From: Bacillota bacterium
Lineage (GTDB): Bacteria; Bacillota_E; JAJZYS01; JAJYTV01
NCBI GenBank assembly: GCA_021845645.1
Contig: JAJZVM010000008.1
Location: 65,467 to 129,466 of the forward strand
Reading direction: 5' to 3'
DNA length: 64,000 bases
Shown piece after piece: positions 31,492 to 41,389 of the stretch; the first letter of the stretch is position 1; every line of letters begins with the position of its first letter. The notes below the pieces were generated by a model. That model did no database searches and was not told the DNA's origin. It was given only the letters and a program-made list of their open reading frames with translations. The position numbers and the translations under genes are program-made.

Positions 31492-33057
31492 GTGTCCGCC
31501 ACGTACGAGGCGATCGGCTACCGGCATGCCGCCGCAACCGCCCATCCACTCGCGACAGCCGTCGCGGCCCGCGTCCTGCGCGCGGGCGGCAGCGCCGTCG
31601 ACGCGGCCATCGCGGCCAACGCCGTGCTGGCCGTCACCCAGCCCGACGCCTGCGGCCCAGGGGGCGACCTCTTCGCCCTCGTCTACACGCGCAAGGATGG
31701 CCGCATCCAGGCCTACGCGGCCGCCGGTCCCGCCGGCGCCGCCGCGGACCGTGCCGCCCTGCGGCGGCGCTTCGAGCGCATCCCGCCGCGCAGCGCCATG
31801 GCGGTGACCGTGCCAGGGGCGGTGCGCGGCTGGGAGCTCCTGCACCGCCGGCACGGCCTCGTGCCGTGGCGGACGCTGTTCGAACCTGCCGCCGAGATCG
31901 CGGAGCGGGGCCACCCCTTGACGCGCAAGGTGGCCGAGAGCCTCGCCGGGGCCGCGGCGTTCGCCGATCAGGCACTGCGTGCCACGCTCATGCCGAGCGG
32001 GCCGCCCCGGCCGGGCAGCCTCCTGCGCAACCCCGACCTCGCCGCGACGCTGCGCGCGATCGGCGAGCAGGGCGCGGACTGGTACTACCGCGGCCCCTTC
32101 GCCCAGACGCTCGAGAGGACGCTGTCGCAGTCGGGCGGCTTCGTCACGGCCGCCGACATGGCCGCGTTCCAGGCCGAGGCGGTCACCCCCCTGCAGGCCA
32201 CCTACCGGGGACGCACCGTGACGGTCACGCCGCCGCCGAGCCAGGGCGTCGCCCTGCTGCTCGCGCTGCGCATCCTCGAGGGCTTCAGGCCGTCCGGCGA
32301 CCGTTTCGACGATCCCCGCTGGCAGCACCTTGCGATCGAGGCCAAGCGCCGCGCCTTCCTGCTGCGCGACCGTCTGCTGGGAGATCCCGACGCCGTGCCG
32401 CGAGACTGGGCTCTTCTCCTCGGCGACGACGCGATCGCCACCGCCCGGGCCGACATCGACGAGATGGTCAGCCGCAGGCCTTCCGGGACCATCCTTCCCG
32501 GCGATACGACATTCCTCTGCACGGTCGACGGGCAGGGCAACGCCTGCTCCATGGTGCAGAGCCTCTACATGGGCGTCGGCAGCGGCATCATGGTGCCTGG
32601 CTTCGGCGTGCACCTGCAGAACCGCGGCTGCTACTTCAGCCTGGAGGACGGCCACCCGAACGCGCTCGCCCCCGGCAAGCGGACCGCGCACACCCTGATG
32701 GGGGCGATCGTCACGGACCAGAGCGGCCTCAGGGCCGCGCTCGGCACGATGGGCGGCGACGGCCAGCCGCAGACGCTCCTGCAGATCCTGAGCCGCCTCT
32801 ACGATTACGGCGAGGACGTGGACGAGGCGATCGCGGCGCCGCGCTGGCTGGACGGCGGTGCGTCGGACCACCTGCTGCACCTCGAGGCTCCGCTCGCCGG
32901 CATTGCGCCGGACCTCGAGATGCGGGGGCACCAGGTGCGGGTCGGGGAGGCGCTCATGCACGCCATGGGACACGCCCAGGCCATCGTCCGCCGCGAGGAT
33001 GGCCTCCTGCGCGCGGCGGCCGACCCGCGGGGCGACGGCATCGCCTGGGCGGAGTGA
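31492..33057 (+). CDS. Gamma-glutamyltransferase family protein (Ntn hydrolase)
   Basis: The protein has 521 residues. The N-terminal GGSAVDAAIAANAVLAVTQP followed by CGPGGDLFALVY is the family signature. The autocatalytic cleavage site and nucleophile Thr lie in LPGDTTFLCTVDGQGNACSM, and VQSLYMGVGSGIMVPGFG is the conserved segment after it. The protein should mature to two subunits and hydrolyse or transfer gamma-glutamyl groups, or act as an acylase-like relative. GTG 31492 is the start used. There is no signal peptide, so it is probably cytoplasmic. Monocistronic. Confidence 0.9.
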   Translation: MSATYEAIGYRHAAATAHPLATAVAARVLRAGGSAVDAAIAANAVLAVTQPDACGPGGDLFALVYTRKDGRIQAYAAAGPAGAAADRAALRRRFERIPPRSAMAVTVPGAVRGWELLHRRHGLVPWRTLFEPAAEIAERGHPLTRKVAESLAGAAAFADQALRATLMPSGPPRPGSLLRNPDLAATLRAIGEQGADWYYRGPFAQTLERTLSQSGGFVTAADMAAFQAEAVTPLQATYRGRTVTVTPPPSQGVALLLALRILEGFRPSGDRFDDPRWQHLAIEAKRRAFLLRDRLLGDPDAVPRDWALLLGDDAIATARADIDEMVSRRPSGTILPGDTTFLCTVDGQGNACSMVQSLYMGVGSGIMVPGFGVHLQNRGCYFSLEDGHPNALAPGKRTAHTLMGAIVTDQSGLRAALGTMGGDGQPQTLLQILSRLYDYGEDVDEAIAAPRWLDGGASDHLLHLEAPLAGIAPDLEMRGHQVRVGEALMHAMGHAQAIVRREDGLLRAAADPRGDGIAWAE

Positions 33058-33158
33058 CGGCCTGCGACCGCACCGTGGCCGCTGCGGTCGAGAGCTTGGC
33101 CGCCGCCGCCCGCCCCTTCGCGGCAGGCAGCCCGGAGGGCGCTGTCAGTCCCCGCTCG

Positions 33159-33857
33159 TCAGGCGTTCGCCGCCTGTCTCGGCGCCGGTTCGGCTGGCGC
33201 CCCCCGCACCGTGAACCTCGGGATGAAGATGTGCGCCAAGGGGCCGATCGCCAGGGCGTAGGCGAGCGTCCCGATGCCGACGTTGCCCCCCAGCAGCCAG
33301 CCCGCGATCAGCACCGTCAACTCGATCGACGTGCGCACCACCCGCAGCGAGTAGCCACGTGCGGCGAGTCCCACCATGAGCCCGTCCCGCGGCCCGGGGC
33401 CAAGGCCCGCGCCGATGTAGGCCCCTGTCGCGACGCCGTTGAGGCCGACGCCGCCGATCATCAGGGCGACTCTCAGCCACATGGCGTGCGGCGGGGAGAC
33501 GGCGCCCAGGACGACATCCATCGTCAGGCCGATCAGCGCCGCGTTCGCCACCGTGCCGGGACCCGGCCACTGGCGCAGGGGGATCCAGAGGAAGAGTACG
33601 GCGATGCCGACGAGTATGGACCAGGTGCCGATCGGGATGCTGCTGTGCCGCGCAAGTCCCTGCTGAAACACGTCCCAGGGGTCGAGGCCGAGCCTGCCCA
33701 GGACGAGCATGGAGTCGCTGATGCCGTAGAGGATCAGGCCGAACAGCAGCTGGCCGGTGCGCCGGCCCATGTGCCGCCGCGATGCGGGCGGCAGCATCGC
33801 ATCAGGCACGGCTCGCAGGCGGCGGACCCAAGCCGCCCGCCGCGACGGCTCCCCCAT
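33159..33857 (-). CDS. YczE/YitT-like integral membrane protein
   Basis: About 232 residues with five to six membrane helices. LLFGLILYGISDSMLVLGRL with GLDPWDVFQQGLA is the family signature of YczE-type proteins, followed by IGTWSILVGIAVLFLWIPL. A second G/P-rich loop, GAYIGAGLGPGPRDGLMVGL, repeats the pattern. The function of the family is not settled. The start is uncertain: ATG 33857 has a G-rich ribosome binding site, and later ATG codons remain possible. Confidence 0.8.
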   Translation of the reverse strand: MGEPSRRAAWVRRLRAVPDAMLPPASRRHMGRRTGQLLFGLILYGISDSMLVLGRLGLDPWDVFQQGLARHSSIPIGTWSILVGIAVLFLWIPLRQWPGPGTVANAALIGLTMDVVLGAVSPPHAMWLRVALMIGGVGLNGVATGAYIGAGLGPGPRDGLMVGLAARGYSLRVVRTSIELTVLIAGWLLGGNVGIGTLAYALAIGPLAHIFIPRFTVRGAPAEPAPRQAANA

Positions 33858-34152
33858 CGGCCCGCCCCCCATCTGCGGATTTTGTCCCTCCGGTGCGCAG
33901 TGCGCGGGAACGCGGGTCGCGCGGCCGTCTCAAGGCGTCGCGCGCCGGAGCCTCCCAGCGCGGGCACCGAGGGACTGCAGCCGACAGTCCCAGCATACAG
34001 GAACGGGCCGACATACCTCGCCGCCTGGAGAGAGGGGAAGAGCGTTCCCCACCCGGTGGCCGCCGAGGATCTCTCAGCTGACCGCCTTGTCTGCGACTTC
34101 CCCACGCGGACCCAAAGCGATGGCTCCGGCCGGAAGGCGACGATGCGCTGCG

Positions 34153-36138
34153 TCAGCTCTCAAAGCGTCGCCGCAGTCCCTCGACATCGCCGCTGGCGGC
34201 CGCGAACACGACGATCCGGTCGCCGGCCTCGAGTACGGTGCCGCCATGCGGGATGACCGCCTTGCCCTGGCGCCGGATGGCTACGACGAGCGCACTCTGC
34301 GGCAGGCCGAGGTCGACGATGGATGTGCCCACCACGGCGGATGACGACCGCAGGTAGATGTCGAAGAACTGGCCGGGATCCGCGGCGTCCTCCGTGAGCT
34401 CCTGGATCTGCCGGCTGATCGTGAGCGTCCTGAGCGTCGCCTGGCGGTAGCCGCGCAGTACCGCGCCGCGGCTGATGACGCCGATCACCCGGCCCTGGTC
34501 CGTCACCGGCAGGGCGTCCATGTCATACTGCCCCAGCTGGCGCAGGGCCGCGTCGAGGCTGGCATCGGCCTCGATCGGGCGCGGCATGGGAGGCAGGATC
34601 TCCCGCACCGGCCGCTCGGCGGAACCGGGAGCGTCGAGTGCGTGCACCAGTTCGACGAGCGTCAGGAGTCCGAGCACCGTGCCGTCGTCATCCGCGACGA
34701 GGGCGAAGGGGCGGTCGGACGCCGTCAGGAACTCGTAGGCGTCGCTGCTCGTCATGCTGGCCGAGATGCGCCGTTGCTGCATTCTGTCCACCTGGGAGCG
34801 CACCGTCACCTGGTCGGTGGGACGTACGTCCTGTCCGCGCAGGATGACGATGCCGCGCCGGCTCAGGCGCACCGTGTACATGGAGTACGGCGTGAACAGG
34901 CGGTACAGGCCGTAGCTGATGGCCGCGGCCGCCATCACGGGGGCCGTGAGGCGGTAGTCGCCGGTGATCTCGAGGAGGATGGTGATCGCCACGAACGGCG
35001 CCTGCGCCGCTGCGGCGAACATCGCCGCCATGCCCGCGACGGCGTAGATCTCCGGGAACGGCGCGAGCGACGGCGAGATGGCGTGCAGGAGCGCGCCGAA
35101 CGCGCCGCCGGCCATGCCGCCGATGAACAGGGACGGCGCGAAGACGCCGCCCGACCCGCCGGCTCCGATCGTCAGCAAGGTTGCGACGAGCTTCGCGGCG
35201 AAGAGCACCAGGAGGAGCCCGAAACCCAGGCTGCCGAGCAAGGCCGCGTGCATCACGGGGTAGCCGACGCCCAGCACCTGCGGCAGTATGAGACCCAAAA
35301 GTCCGACGAGGAGGCCGCCGAGGAGCCCCTTCTGCCAGAACTGCAGCGGCAGCCGGGCAAAGAGGTCCTCGCTGAAGGTGAGCCCCGACGTGTAGAGCCA
35401 GGCGACGAAGGCCATGACGACGCCGAGTGCGAGCATGAAGAGCACGGCGAAGTGGTTGATCACATGGTATGGCGGTGTGACGAGCACCGCACGACTCCCC
35501 ATGAAGGCGTTGAACACGCTGACGCCCATGACCGAAGCAAGGAAGACGGGCACCAGGGCGCCCATGGCGTAGGTGCCGAGGATTACCTCAAGGCCGAAGA
35601 AGCCGCCGGCGATCGGCGCGTTGAAGGTGGCGCCGATGCCGGCGGCGGCGCCGCAGGCCAGAAGCAGCGAGATGTCGCGCTCGGACAGGCGCAGGGACTG
35701 GCCGAGGAGCGAGCCGAAGGCCGCTCCGATCAGGGCGATCGGCCCCTCCCGCCCGACCGAGCCGCCGCTGCCGATGGTGATCGCTGGGGCGAGGATGCCG
35801 AAGAAGCTGACGCGCGGCCTGATGCGCCCGCCGTGCAGCGCCAGCGCCTCCAGGATCTGCGGCACGCCATGCCCCTTGACTTCCCGCGCGAGGTAATGGC
35901 TGATCAGGTTGACCGCGACGATGCCCGCGGCGGGCGCGAGCGCGATCAGCAGATGCGAGGGCGACACCGACCGCCCCGGCACGACCCAGGCGACCAATGC
36001 CTGCACGACGCCTATGAGCCAGCGGAAGACGATGGCGCCGAGGCCGCCGATCACCCCCGTCAGAAGCGAGAGCGCTATGAGATGCGGCGAGTACGCCCTC
36101 GTACGCTGTGCGAGGTTGCCAAGCACGCCGGAAACCAT
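34153..36138 (-). CDS. ClC-family chloride channel/transporter with CBS pair and TrkA-C domain
   Basis: The protein has 661 residues. ClC selectivity-filter motifs are GSGGSVGREGPIALIGAAFG and GSGGSGGVFAPSLFIGGMAG. A further motif lies at LITMGAGGSGG-type sequence near residue 330. Two CBS domains follow (about 440-570; VTDQGRVIGVISRGAVLRGY) and then a TrkA-C/RCK-C-like domain (SALVVAIRRQGKAVIPHGGT), an arrangement that senses nucleotides or other ligands. It probably moves chloride or exchanges chloride for protons, which would suit acid resistance. ATG 36138 has GAGGAG seven bases upstream. Confidence 0.9.
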   Translation of the reverse strand: MVSGVLGNLAQRTRAYSPHLIALSLLTGVIGGLGAIVFRWLIGVVQALVAWVVPGRSVSPSHLLIALAPAAGIVAVNLISHYLAREVKGHGVPQILEALALHGGRIRPRVSFFGILAPAITIGSGGSVGREGPIALIGAAFGSLLGQSLRLSERDISLLLACGAAAGIGATFNAPIAGGFFGLEVILGTYAMGALVPVFLASVMGVSVFNAFMGSRAVLVTPPYHVINHFAVLFMLALGVVMAFVAWLYTSGLTFSEDLFARLPLQFWQKGLLGGLLVGLLGLILPQVLGVGYPVMHAALLGSLGFGLLLVLFAAKLVATLLTIGAGGSGGVFAPSLFIGGMAGGAFGALLHAISPSLAPFPEIYAVAGMAAMFAAAAQAPFVAITILLEITGDYRLTAPVMAAAAISYGLYRLFTPYSMYTVRLSRRGIVILRGQDVRPTDQVTVRSQVDRMQQRRISASMTSSDAYEFLTASDRPFALVADDDGTVLGLLTLVELVHALDAPGSAERPVREILPPMPRPIEADASLDAALRQLGQYDMDALPVTDQGRVIGVISRGAVLRGYRQATLRTLTISRQIQELTEDAADPGQFFDIYLRSSSAVVGTSIVDLGLPQSALVVAIRRQGKAVIPHGGTVLEAGDRIVVFAAASGDVEGLRRRFES

Positions 36139-36179
36139 GGCTCAACTCCTCTCGACGCACGGTACAACGCGGTATGGGT

Positions 36180-36509
36180 TCAGGCATCGAGGACGGTGAC
36201 CGCGAGGCGCATGCCTTCCTCGCTGACGAGGCGCATCTCGCCGGCGGCGATCGAGATCTCGTAGCCACCCTCCTGCGCGAGCGGCAGGTTCACCTCGGAG
36301 TAGACGAGGGCCTCGCCGAGATCGGATACGTCGCCGATCACGGTGAGGAACTCTTCGTCGAGATCGGCATCTTCGACGTGCAGCGGGAAGCGTGCAAGGG
36401 CCCAGCCGCCGTACCCCAGCTCGACCAGGGCCCTGCGGCCGCGGATGGCCTCCAGGAACGAGAGCGCGTCCTTGAGCGCCAGCGGCGTGCCGCCTTCAGT
36501 CGAGGGCAT
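36180..36509 (-). CDS. Small conserved hypothetical protein downstream of the trans-sulfuration gene
   Basis: The protein has 109 residues, acidic and soluble. Visible segments are ALSFLEAIRGRRALVELGYG, ADLDEEFLTVIGDVSDLGEA and GGYEISIAAGEMRLVSEEGM, suggesting a beta-barrel-like fold. I recognise no family. It overlaps the preceding trans-sulfuration gene by 14 bases, so the two are probably translated together. Confidence 0.6.
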   Translation of the reverse strand: MPSTEGGTPLALKDALSFLEAIRGRRALVELGYGGWALARFPLHVEDADLDEEFLTVIGDVSDLGEALVYSEVNLPLAQEGGYEISIAAGEMRLVSEEGMRLAVTVLDA

Positions 36510-37641
36510 GGGCAAGCTCCGCGAGCAGATCTTCGAGGCGCTCGATGCCGAGGGAGAGCCGGATGGTGCCCGGCAGGATGCCGAGGCGCTGCTGCTCGGC
36601 GCGCTCCAGCTGGCGATGCGAGGTGGTGGCGGGGTGCAGCACGATCGTCGAGACGTCGCCGAGCGACGGCGCATAGCGGATCATCTCCAGCCGCTCGATG
36701 AAGCGGGCCGCGGCCGCCTCGTCCCGGAGATCGAAGGCCAGGATGGCGGGCCCCTCGCCGGAGAGGAAGCGTGCCGCGAGCGCATGGTCGCCATGCCCGG
36801 AGAGGCTCGCGTGGTGCACCCGGAGCACTTCCTTGCGCCCGGCCAGGAACCCCGCGACGCCGCGCGCGTTGTCGACCGCGCGCTGCATGCGCACGCCGAA
36901 CGTCCTGAGGCCTCTCAACGCGAGCCAGCAGGCGAACGGGTCCGGCGTCGCTCCGAACGTCACGAGCGCGGTCTGGCTCTGGCGGACGAGATCCCGCTCG
37001 CCGGTTACGACGCCGAGTGTGACGTCGCCGTGGCCCGCGAGGAACTTCGTCACCGAGTGCACGACGAGGTCGGCGCCGTGCTCGAGCGGCCTGCAAAGGT
37101 AAGGCGTCGCGAACGTGTTGTCCACGATCAGGCGTGCGCCGTGGCGGTGCGCCGCCATGGCGAGCGCCGAGAGGTCCGAGAGGCGGCCGAGCGGGTTCGA
37201 TGCGCTCTCGACGAGCACGGCTCCAGCCTCTGCCGGCACGCTCTCCGGATGGTGGGCGTCGAAGCGCAGGCAGCTGACGCCCAGGGGCCGCAGGAAGCCT
37301 TCGAGCAACGCCACGGAGCCGCCGTAGATCTCGTCTGCGGCCGCGACCGCCCGCCCGTCGCGGGCGGCGACCAGCGCGGCGAGGATGGCGCCCATGCCCG
37401 ACGCGGCCACGGCCCCTGCCGGCCCACCTTCGAGCGCAGCGACCGCGGCGGCGAACATGTCGGCGTTCGGCTGGCCGATGCGGGCGTACGAGTAGCCCTC
37501 CTGGACGCCGCCCGTGACGTCCGCCGCGGTGTAGAGGTCCTTGAAGGTGAAGACGGATGTCTGGTAGATCGGCGGCACGAGGGGTGACGGCGCCAGCAAA
37601 GGCTCCTCGCCCATGTGGACCGCCAGGGTGTCCGGATGCAT
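36496..37641 (-). CDS. PLP-dependent trans-sulfuration enzyme (cystathionine gamma-synthase/lyase family)
   Basis: The protein has 381 residues. The PLP lysine is in VVHSVTKFLAGHGDVTLGVV. Family segments include YSYARIGQPNADMFAAAVAA, LVESASNPLGRLSDL and LIVDNTFATPYLCRPLEHGA, and the C-terminal IRLSLGIERLEDLLAEL. It acts on O-acylhomoserine, cystathionine or methionine; the reaction cannot be told apart by eye. Asn in IGQPNAD replaces the usual Thr-Arg in R-x-x-N-P-T, which is unusual. ATG 37641 has GGAGGAG seven bases upstream. Confidence 0.88.
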   Translation of the reverse strand: MHPDTLAVHMGEEPLLAPSPLVPPIYQTSVFTFKDLYTAADVTGGVQEGYSYARIGQPNADMFAAAVAALEGGPAGAVAASGMGAILAALVAARDGRAVAAADEIYGGSVALLEGFLRPLGVSCLRFDAHHPESVPAEAGAVLVESASNPLGRLSDLSALAMAAHRHGARLIVDNTFATPYLCRPLEHGADLVVHSVTKFLAGHGDVTLGVVTGERDLVRQSQTALVTFGATPDPFACWLALRGLRTFGVRMQRAVDNARGVAGFLAGRKEVLRVHHASLSGHGDHALAARFLSGEGPAILAFDLRDEAAAARFIERLEMIRYAPSLGDVSTIVLHPATTSHRQLERAEQQRLGILPGTIRLSLGIERLEDLLAELAHALD

Positions 37642-37767
37642 CTCGGCACTCCTCCGATCACGAAGCTTCGACGCTCCGCGCATGGGGACGGGTCATGCGG
37701 TGAGGGCGCCGCGCGGCAGCTGCCGACAGCTTTCGCGCGCCGTGCGCGGCCCTCCTGCCGCCAGCTG

Positions 37768-38907
37768 CTAGTCTCCCCCTGCAGCGCCGACGCGCAGGAT
37801 CAGGCCAGAGAGCAGCGCTGCGCGCGGTGCCACCGAGCCGAGGTCGATGAACTCCTCCGCGCTGTGGGCCCTGCCACCCACCGGTCCAAGTCCGTCCAGC
37901 ACCGGCACGCCTGCCGCGGCGACGCGGTTGCCGTCCGACCCCCCGCCGGTGGCGACATCCTCGAGCGGCAGGCCGATCGCCTGTGCCGCCTCGCGCGCAT
38001 GTCCGAGCAGCACCTCGCTCTCGGGAGTCTTCTCCATCGGCGGACCCTGGAATCCGCCACTGAGGCTGAGATGCACGCGCCCGTCCGTGCCCTGGAGGGC
38101 GGCGGCGGCCAGCATCTCCTGCGCCGGCGCCATATCCGCGCCGCGCGGCACGCGCACGTCGATGAGGCACGTCGCCTCCCCGGCCACGACATTGGGCCGG
38201 GTTCCCCCCTCGATGCGGCCGACGTTGACGTGGACGCCATCGATGCGCGAGGAGAGGTCCGCGATCGCCGCGACACGCCGCGCCAGCTCGTGGACGGCGC
38301 TGGCGCCGCGCCACGGCTCGACGCCCGCGTGGGCCTCGACGCCCCGGGCGACGACGCGGAAGCTTCCCACGGCCTTGCGCGCCGAGACGATCGCACCGCT
38401 CTCGCGGCCGGGCTCGAGCACGAGGGCTGCCTTGCGGCCGCGCGCGACGCGTGCGATCTCGTGGCGCGAACGCTCGGCGCCCGTCTCCTCGTCGCCCGTG
38501 ATCAGGACGGTGAGCGGCGCACCGATCGCACCTCGCTCCTTCATGAGCCGCAGTACCCAGAGCAGGAGCGCGATGCCTCCCTTCATGTCTGCGACGCCCG
38601 GCCCGTAGGCGCGGCCGTCCGCGACCGTGAAGGGCCGCCTCTCGGCCTCGCCGTGGCCGAACACGGTGTCGGCGTGCAGGAGCAGGAGGATACCTCCTTG
38701 CCGGGGGCCGAACGCCGCCTCGAGGATGTCGCGCGCCGGTCGCCGCATCGCGGCGCCGAGCGCTGCGATGCGCGGCGCGAGAAGGTCCAGCAGCGCGCCG
38801 ACGGCCGCCGGGTCGTCGCTCGGCGTGTCGATGGCCACAAGGTCACCGAGGTCACGGCAGTAGTCGTCAAGGTGCTCCGCCATGGCGCGGAGAATCTCTC
38901 GTTCCAA
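37768..38907 (-). CDS. M20-family metallopeptidase/amidohydrolase
   Basis: About 379 residues. Zinc-binding motifs: LLLLHADTVF (His, Asp), YGPGVADMKGGIALLLWVL (bridging Asp), ITGDEETGAERSRHEIA (catalytic and zinc Glu) and the C-terminal GRAHSAEEFIDL (His). The dimerisation domain has GVEAHAGVEPWRGASAVHEL. It resembles carboxypeptidase G2/ArgE/DapE relatives. TTG 38907 has GAGAGGAG eleven bases upstream; ATG 38883 is the alternative. It is divergent from the GGDEF/EAL gene, with only about 90 bases between starts. Confidence 0.88.
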   Translation of the reverse strand: MEREILRAMAEHLDDYCRDLGDLVAIDTPSDDPAAVGALLDLLAPRIAALGAAMRRPARDILEAAFGPRQGGILLLLHADTVFGHGEAERRPFTVADGRAYGPGVADMKGGIALLLWVLRLMKERGAIGAPLTVLITGDEETGAERSRHEIARVARGRKAALVLEPGRESGAIVSARKAVGSFRVVARGVEAHAGVEPWRGASAVHELARRVAAIADLSSRIDGVHVNVGRIEGGTRPNVVAGEATCLIDVRVPRGADMAPAQEMLAAAALQGTDGRVHLSLSGGFQGPPMEKTPESEVLLGHAREAAQAIGLPLEDVATGGGSDGNRVAAAGVPVLDGLGPVGGRAHSAEEFIDLGSVAPRAALLSGLILRVGAAGGD

Positions 38908-38995
38908 GCCTACCCTGTCTCCTCTCGCCACGAGGTTTCCGGAAGGCCTTTCGCGAACCGACTGCCCAATGCCTTGTGCAAGGGAGCAGAGTGCG

Positions 38996-41311
38996 ATGGC
39001 GCACGACGAGGCGACGCAAGACAGCAAAGACGCGAGGGTGCCGCTCCCGTCGACTCCGATGCAGGACGCCCGGCACCATCTCGAGCGCCTGCGGCGCCTC
39101 TATGCCACGCTGTCCGCATGCCTTGGAGCAGTGATCGCGGCGGAGACGCGCGACGACCTCTTGCGTCGCACCTGCGAGGCGGCGGTATCGGCGGGCGGCT
39201 TTCGCTTCGCCTGGGTCGGTCTCGTCGAGCAGGAGAGCCTGCGCATCCGGCCTGGGGCCTTTTCGGGTGCGGAACTCGGCTACCTTCAGGAGCTCGACCT
39301 CTCCCTCGACGCCGGAACGCGGGGCGGGCAGGGACCGATGGGCGTCGCGCTGCGCGAGGACCGCCAGACGCATGTCGCCGACTTTCTCCACGATCCCTGG
39401 ACGGCCCCCTGGCAGGGCCTTGCCACGGCGCGCGGCTACCGCTCCGCCGTGTTCTGCCCCCTGCACGTCGGCGGCCGGGTGATCGGGGGCCTCGGCATCT
39501 ACGCGGCCGAGGCGTACTTCTTCCAGCCCGAGGAGCTTGTGCTGGTGCAAGAGATCGCGCGCAGCCTGGACCTCGCCCTGGATCGCCTGGACGCACGGCA
39601 GTCCGGCAAAGCGGCGCGCGACCTCAGCCTGCTTCTCGACCTCGCGGTGCAGCAGTCCCACGACGCCGTCGTCATCACGCTCTTGCCGCCGGGCGGCGGC
39701 CCGCCTGAGGCGGTGTTCGTCAATCACGCCTTCACGGAGCTCACCGGCTACAGCCTCGAAGACCTCAAGGCGGGCGCGCCCGGCATCGTGCCCTCGTCGC
39801 CCGAGGCGGTCGAAGGCATGCTGGCGGCCCTGAAGGGCCACCGGCGAAGCGGTGAGACCGTGCTGCTGCGCAAGGACGGCAGCCGCTACGACGCCGCCTG
39901 GTCGATGCAGTCCCTGCTGGGGGCCGACGGCCGGCCGCGCCACGTCGTGATCACGCAGCGGGACATCAGCGAGCACAGGCGGCAGGAGGAAGCGCTGCGC
40001 TTTCTCGCGCTCCACGATCCGCTCACGGGCCTGCCGAACCGCCTCCTGCTGCAGGACCGCCTGCAGCTGGCCCTCGCCCGCGCCCAGCGGGACGGGGATC
40101 CGTTCGCCGTCGTCATGATGGACCTCGACAACTTCAAGCTCGTCAACGACAGCCTCGGTCACGCGGACGGGGACCTCGTGCTGCAGCACCTCGCGTCGCG
40201 GCTGCGCTCCGCCCTGCGCCAGGGAGACACCTTGGCGCGCTTCGGCGGGGACGAGTTCGTGGCCGTCATCGGGCACTGCCGCACCTCGCAGGATCTCGAG
40301 CACGTGCTCTCCCGCCTCAAATCCGTCACGGACGCACCCTTCCCGCTGCACGGGCACGACTACCCCCTGGACCTCAGCCTCGGCGTCGCCGTCTTCCCTG
40401 GCGACGGGAGGGATGCCGAGACCCTCCTGCGCCGGGCCGACAGCGCGCTCTACGACGCAAAGTCCGGCGGCGGCGGCCGCTGCCGCTACTTCGACGCCGC
40501 GCGCGAGGAGGCCCAGGCAGTGCGCGCGGAGATGCGCCGGGACCTCGCCCGCGCCCTGCGCGAAGGCCAGCTGCGCCTGTACTACCAGCCGCAGGTGGAC
40601 CTCAAGACCCGTCATGTGCGCGGCGTCGAAGGGCTCTTGCGCTGGATCCTTCCGAGCGGCCACATGCTGCTGCCGGACGAGTTCCTGCCGGCGGTGGACG
40701 AGTCGTCGCTCGTGCCGGAGCTCGGACGCTGGGTGTTCGAGGAGGCTCTCCGCCAGGCTGACGACTGGCAGCGCCAGGGCATCGTCCTGCGCGTCGCGGT
40801 GAACGTGCCGCCGAGCTACCTGCAGCTGCCCACCTTCGGCGTGGATGTCGAACAGGGACTCAGCCGCTACCCGCACCTCGACCGCGGGCGGATCGAACTC
40901 GAGATCACAGAGGGTTCTGGGCTGCCCGACGAGCGGCTCTGGATCCAGCGCCTGCGGGACTGCCGCGAGCTCGGCCTGCACATCGCGATCGACGACTTCG
41001 GTACGGGCTACAGCTCGTTCTCCCGCCTCATCGGACTGGAAGCGGCCCTGATCAAGATCGACCGCGGCTTCATCGCGTCGCTGCCCGACAGCCGCCCGGC
41101 CTGCAGCCTGGTCCGCGGCATGGTGTCGATCGTCCAGGCCACCGGCAGCGAGGTGCTTGCGGAGGGCGTCGAAACCCCGCAGCAGGCGGGGCTCTTGCAG
41201 GATATGGGCTGCAGTTTGGCGCAAGGGAACCTCATCAGCCCGCCGATGCCCGCCGAGCATGTGATGTCCTGGCTCGCGATGTGGTCGCGTGCGGCGGTCG
41301 GCGGCGCCTAG
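38996..41311 (+). CDS. Cyclic-di-GMP enzyme: GAF-PAS-GGDEF-EAL
   Basis: The protein has 771 residues, cytoplasmic. A GAF-like domain covers about 40-200, a PAS domain about 215-335 (AVFVNHAFTELTGYSLEDLK). The GGDEF domain spans about 345-500 and has the intact active-site LARFGGDEFVAVIG and LHDPLTGLPNRLLLQDRLQL. The EAL domain spans about 515-765 and has EGLLRW (E-x-L), ELEITEG, IDDFGTGYSSFSRLIG and LIKIDRGFI, so metal ligands look complete. It may both make and degrade c-di-GMP under control of the N-terminal sensors. ATG 38996 follows GGGAG by nine bases. Confidence 0.92.
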   Translation: MAHDEATQDSKDARVPLPSTPMQDARHHLERLRRLYATLSACLGAVIAAETRDDLLRRTCEAAVSAGGFRFAWVGLVEQESLRIRPGAFSGAELGYLQELDLSLDAGTRGGQGPMGVALREDRQTHVADFLHDPWTAPWQGLATARGYRSAVFCPLHVGGRVIGGLGIYAAEAYFFQPEELVLVQEIARSLDLALDRLDARQSGKAARDLSLLLDLAVQQSHDAVVITLLPPGGGPPEAVFVNHAFTELTGYSLEDLKAGAPGIVPSSPEAVEGMLAALKGHRRSGETVLLRKDGSRYDAAWSMQSLLGADGRPRHVVITQRDISEHRRQEEALRFLALHDPLTGLPNRLLLQDRLQLALARAQRDGDPFAVVMMDLDNFKLVNDSLGHADGDLVLQHLASRLRSALRQGDTLARFGGDEFVAVIGHCRTSQDLEHVLSRLKSVTDAPFPLHGHDYPLDLSLGVAVFPGDGRDAETLLRRADSALYDAKSGGGGRCRYFDAAREEAQAVRAEMRRDLARALREGQLRLYYQPQVDLKTRHVRGVEGLLRWILPSGHMLLPDEFLPAVDESSLVPELGRWVFEEALRQADDWQRQGIVLRVAVNVPPSYLQLPTFGVDVEQGLSRYPHLDRGRIELEITEGSGLPDERLWIQRLRDCRELGLHIAIDDFGTGYSSFSRLIGLEAALIKIDRGFIASLPDSRPACSLVRGMVSIVQATGSEVLAEGVETPQQAGLLQDMGCSLAQGNLISPPMPAEHVMSWLAMWSRAAVGGA

Positions 41312-41389
41312 AGGCTTCAGGAGGCAACTGGGCGCTTCGATACAGTAAAGTGTTCTACGAGGTGACGTCCCCTGACCTCGACCGCTCGC

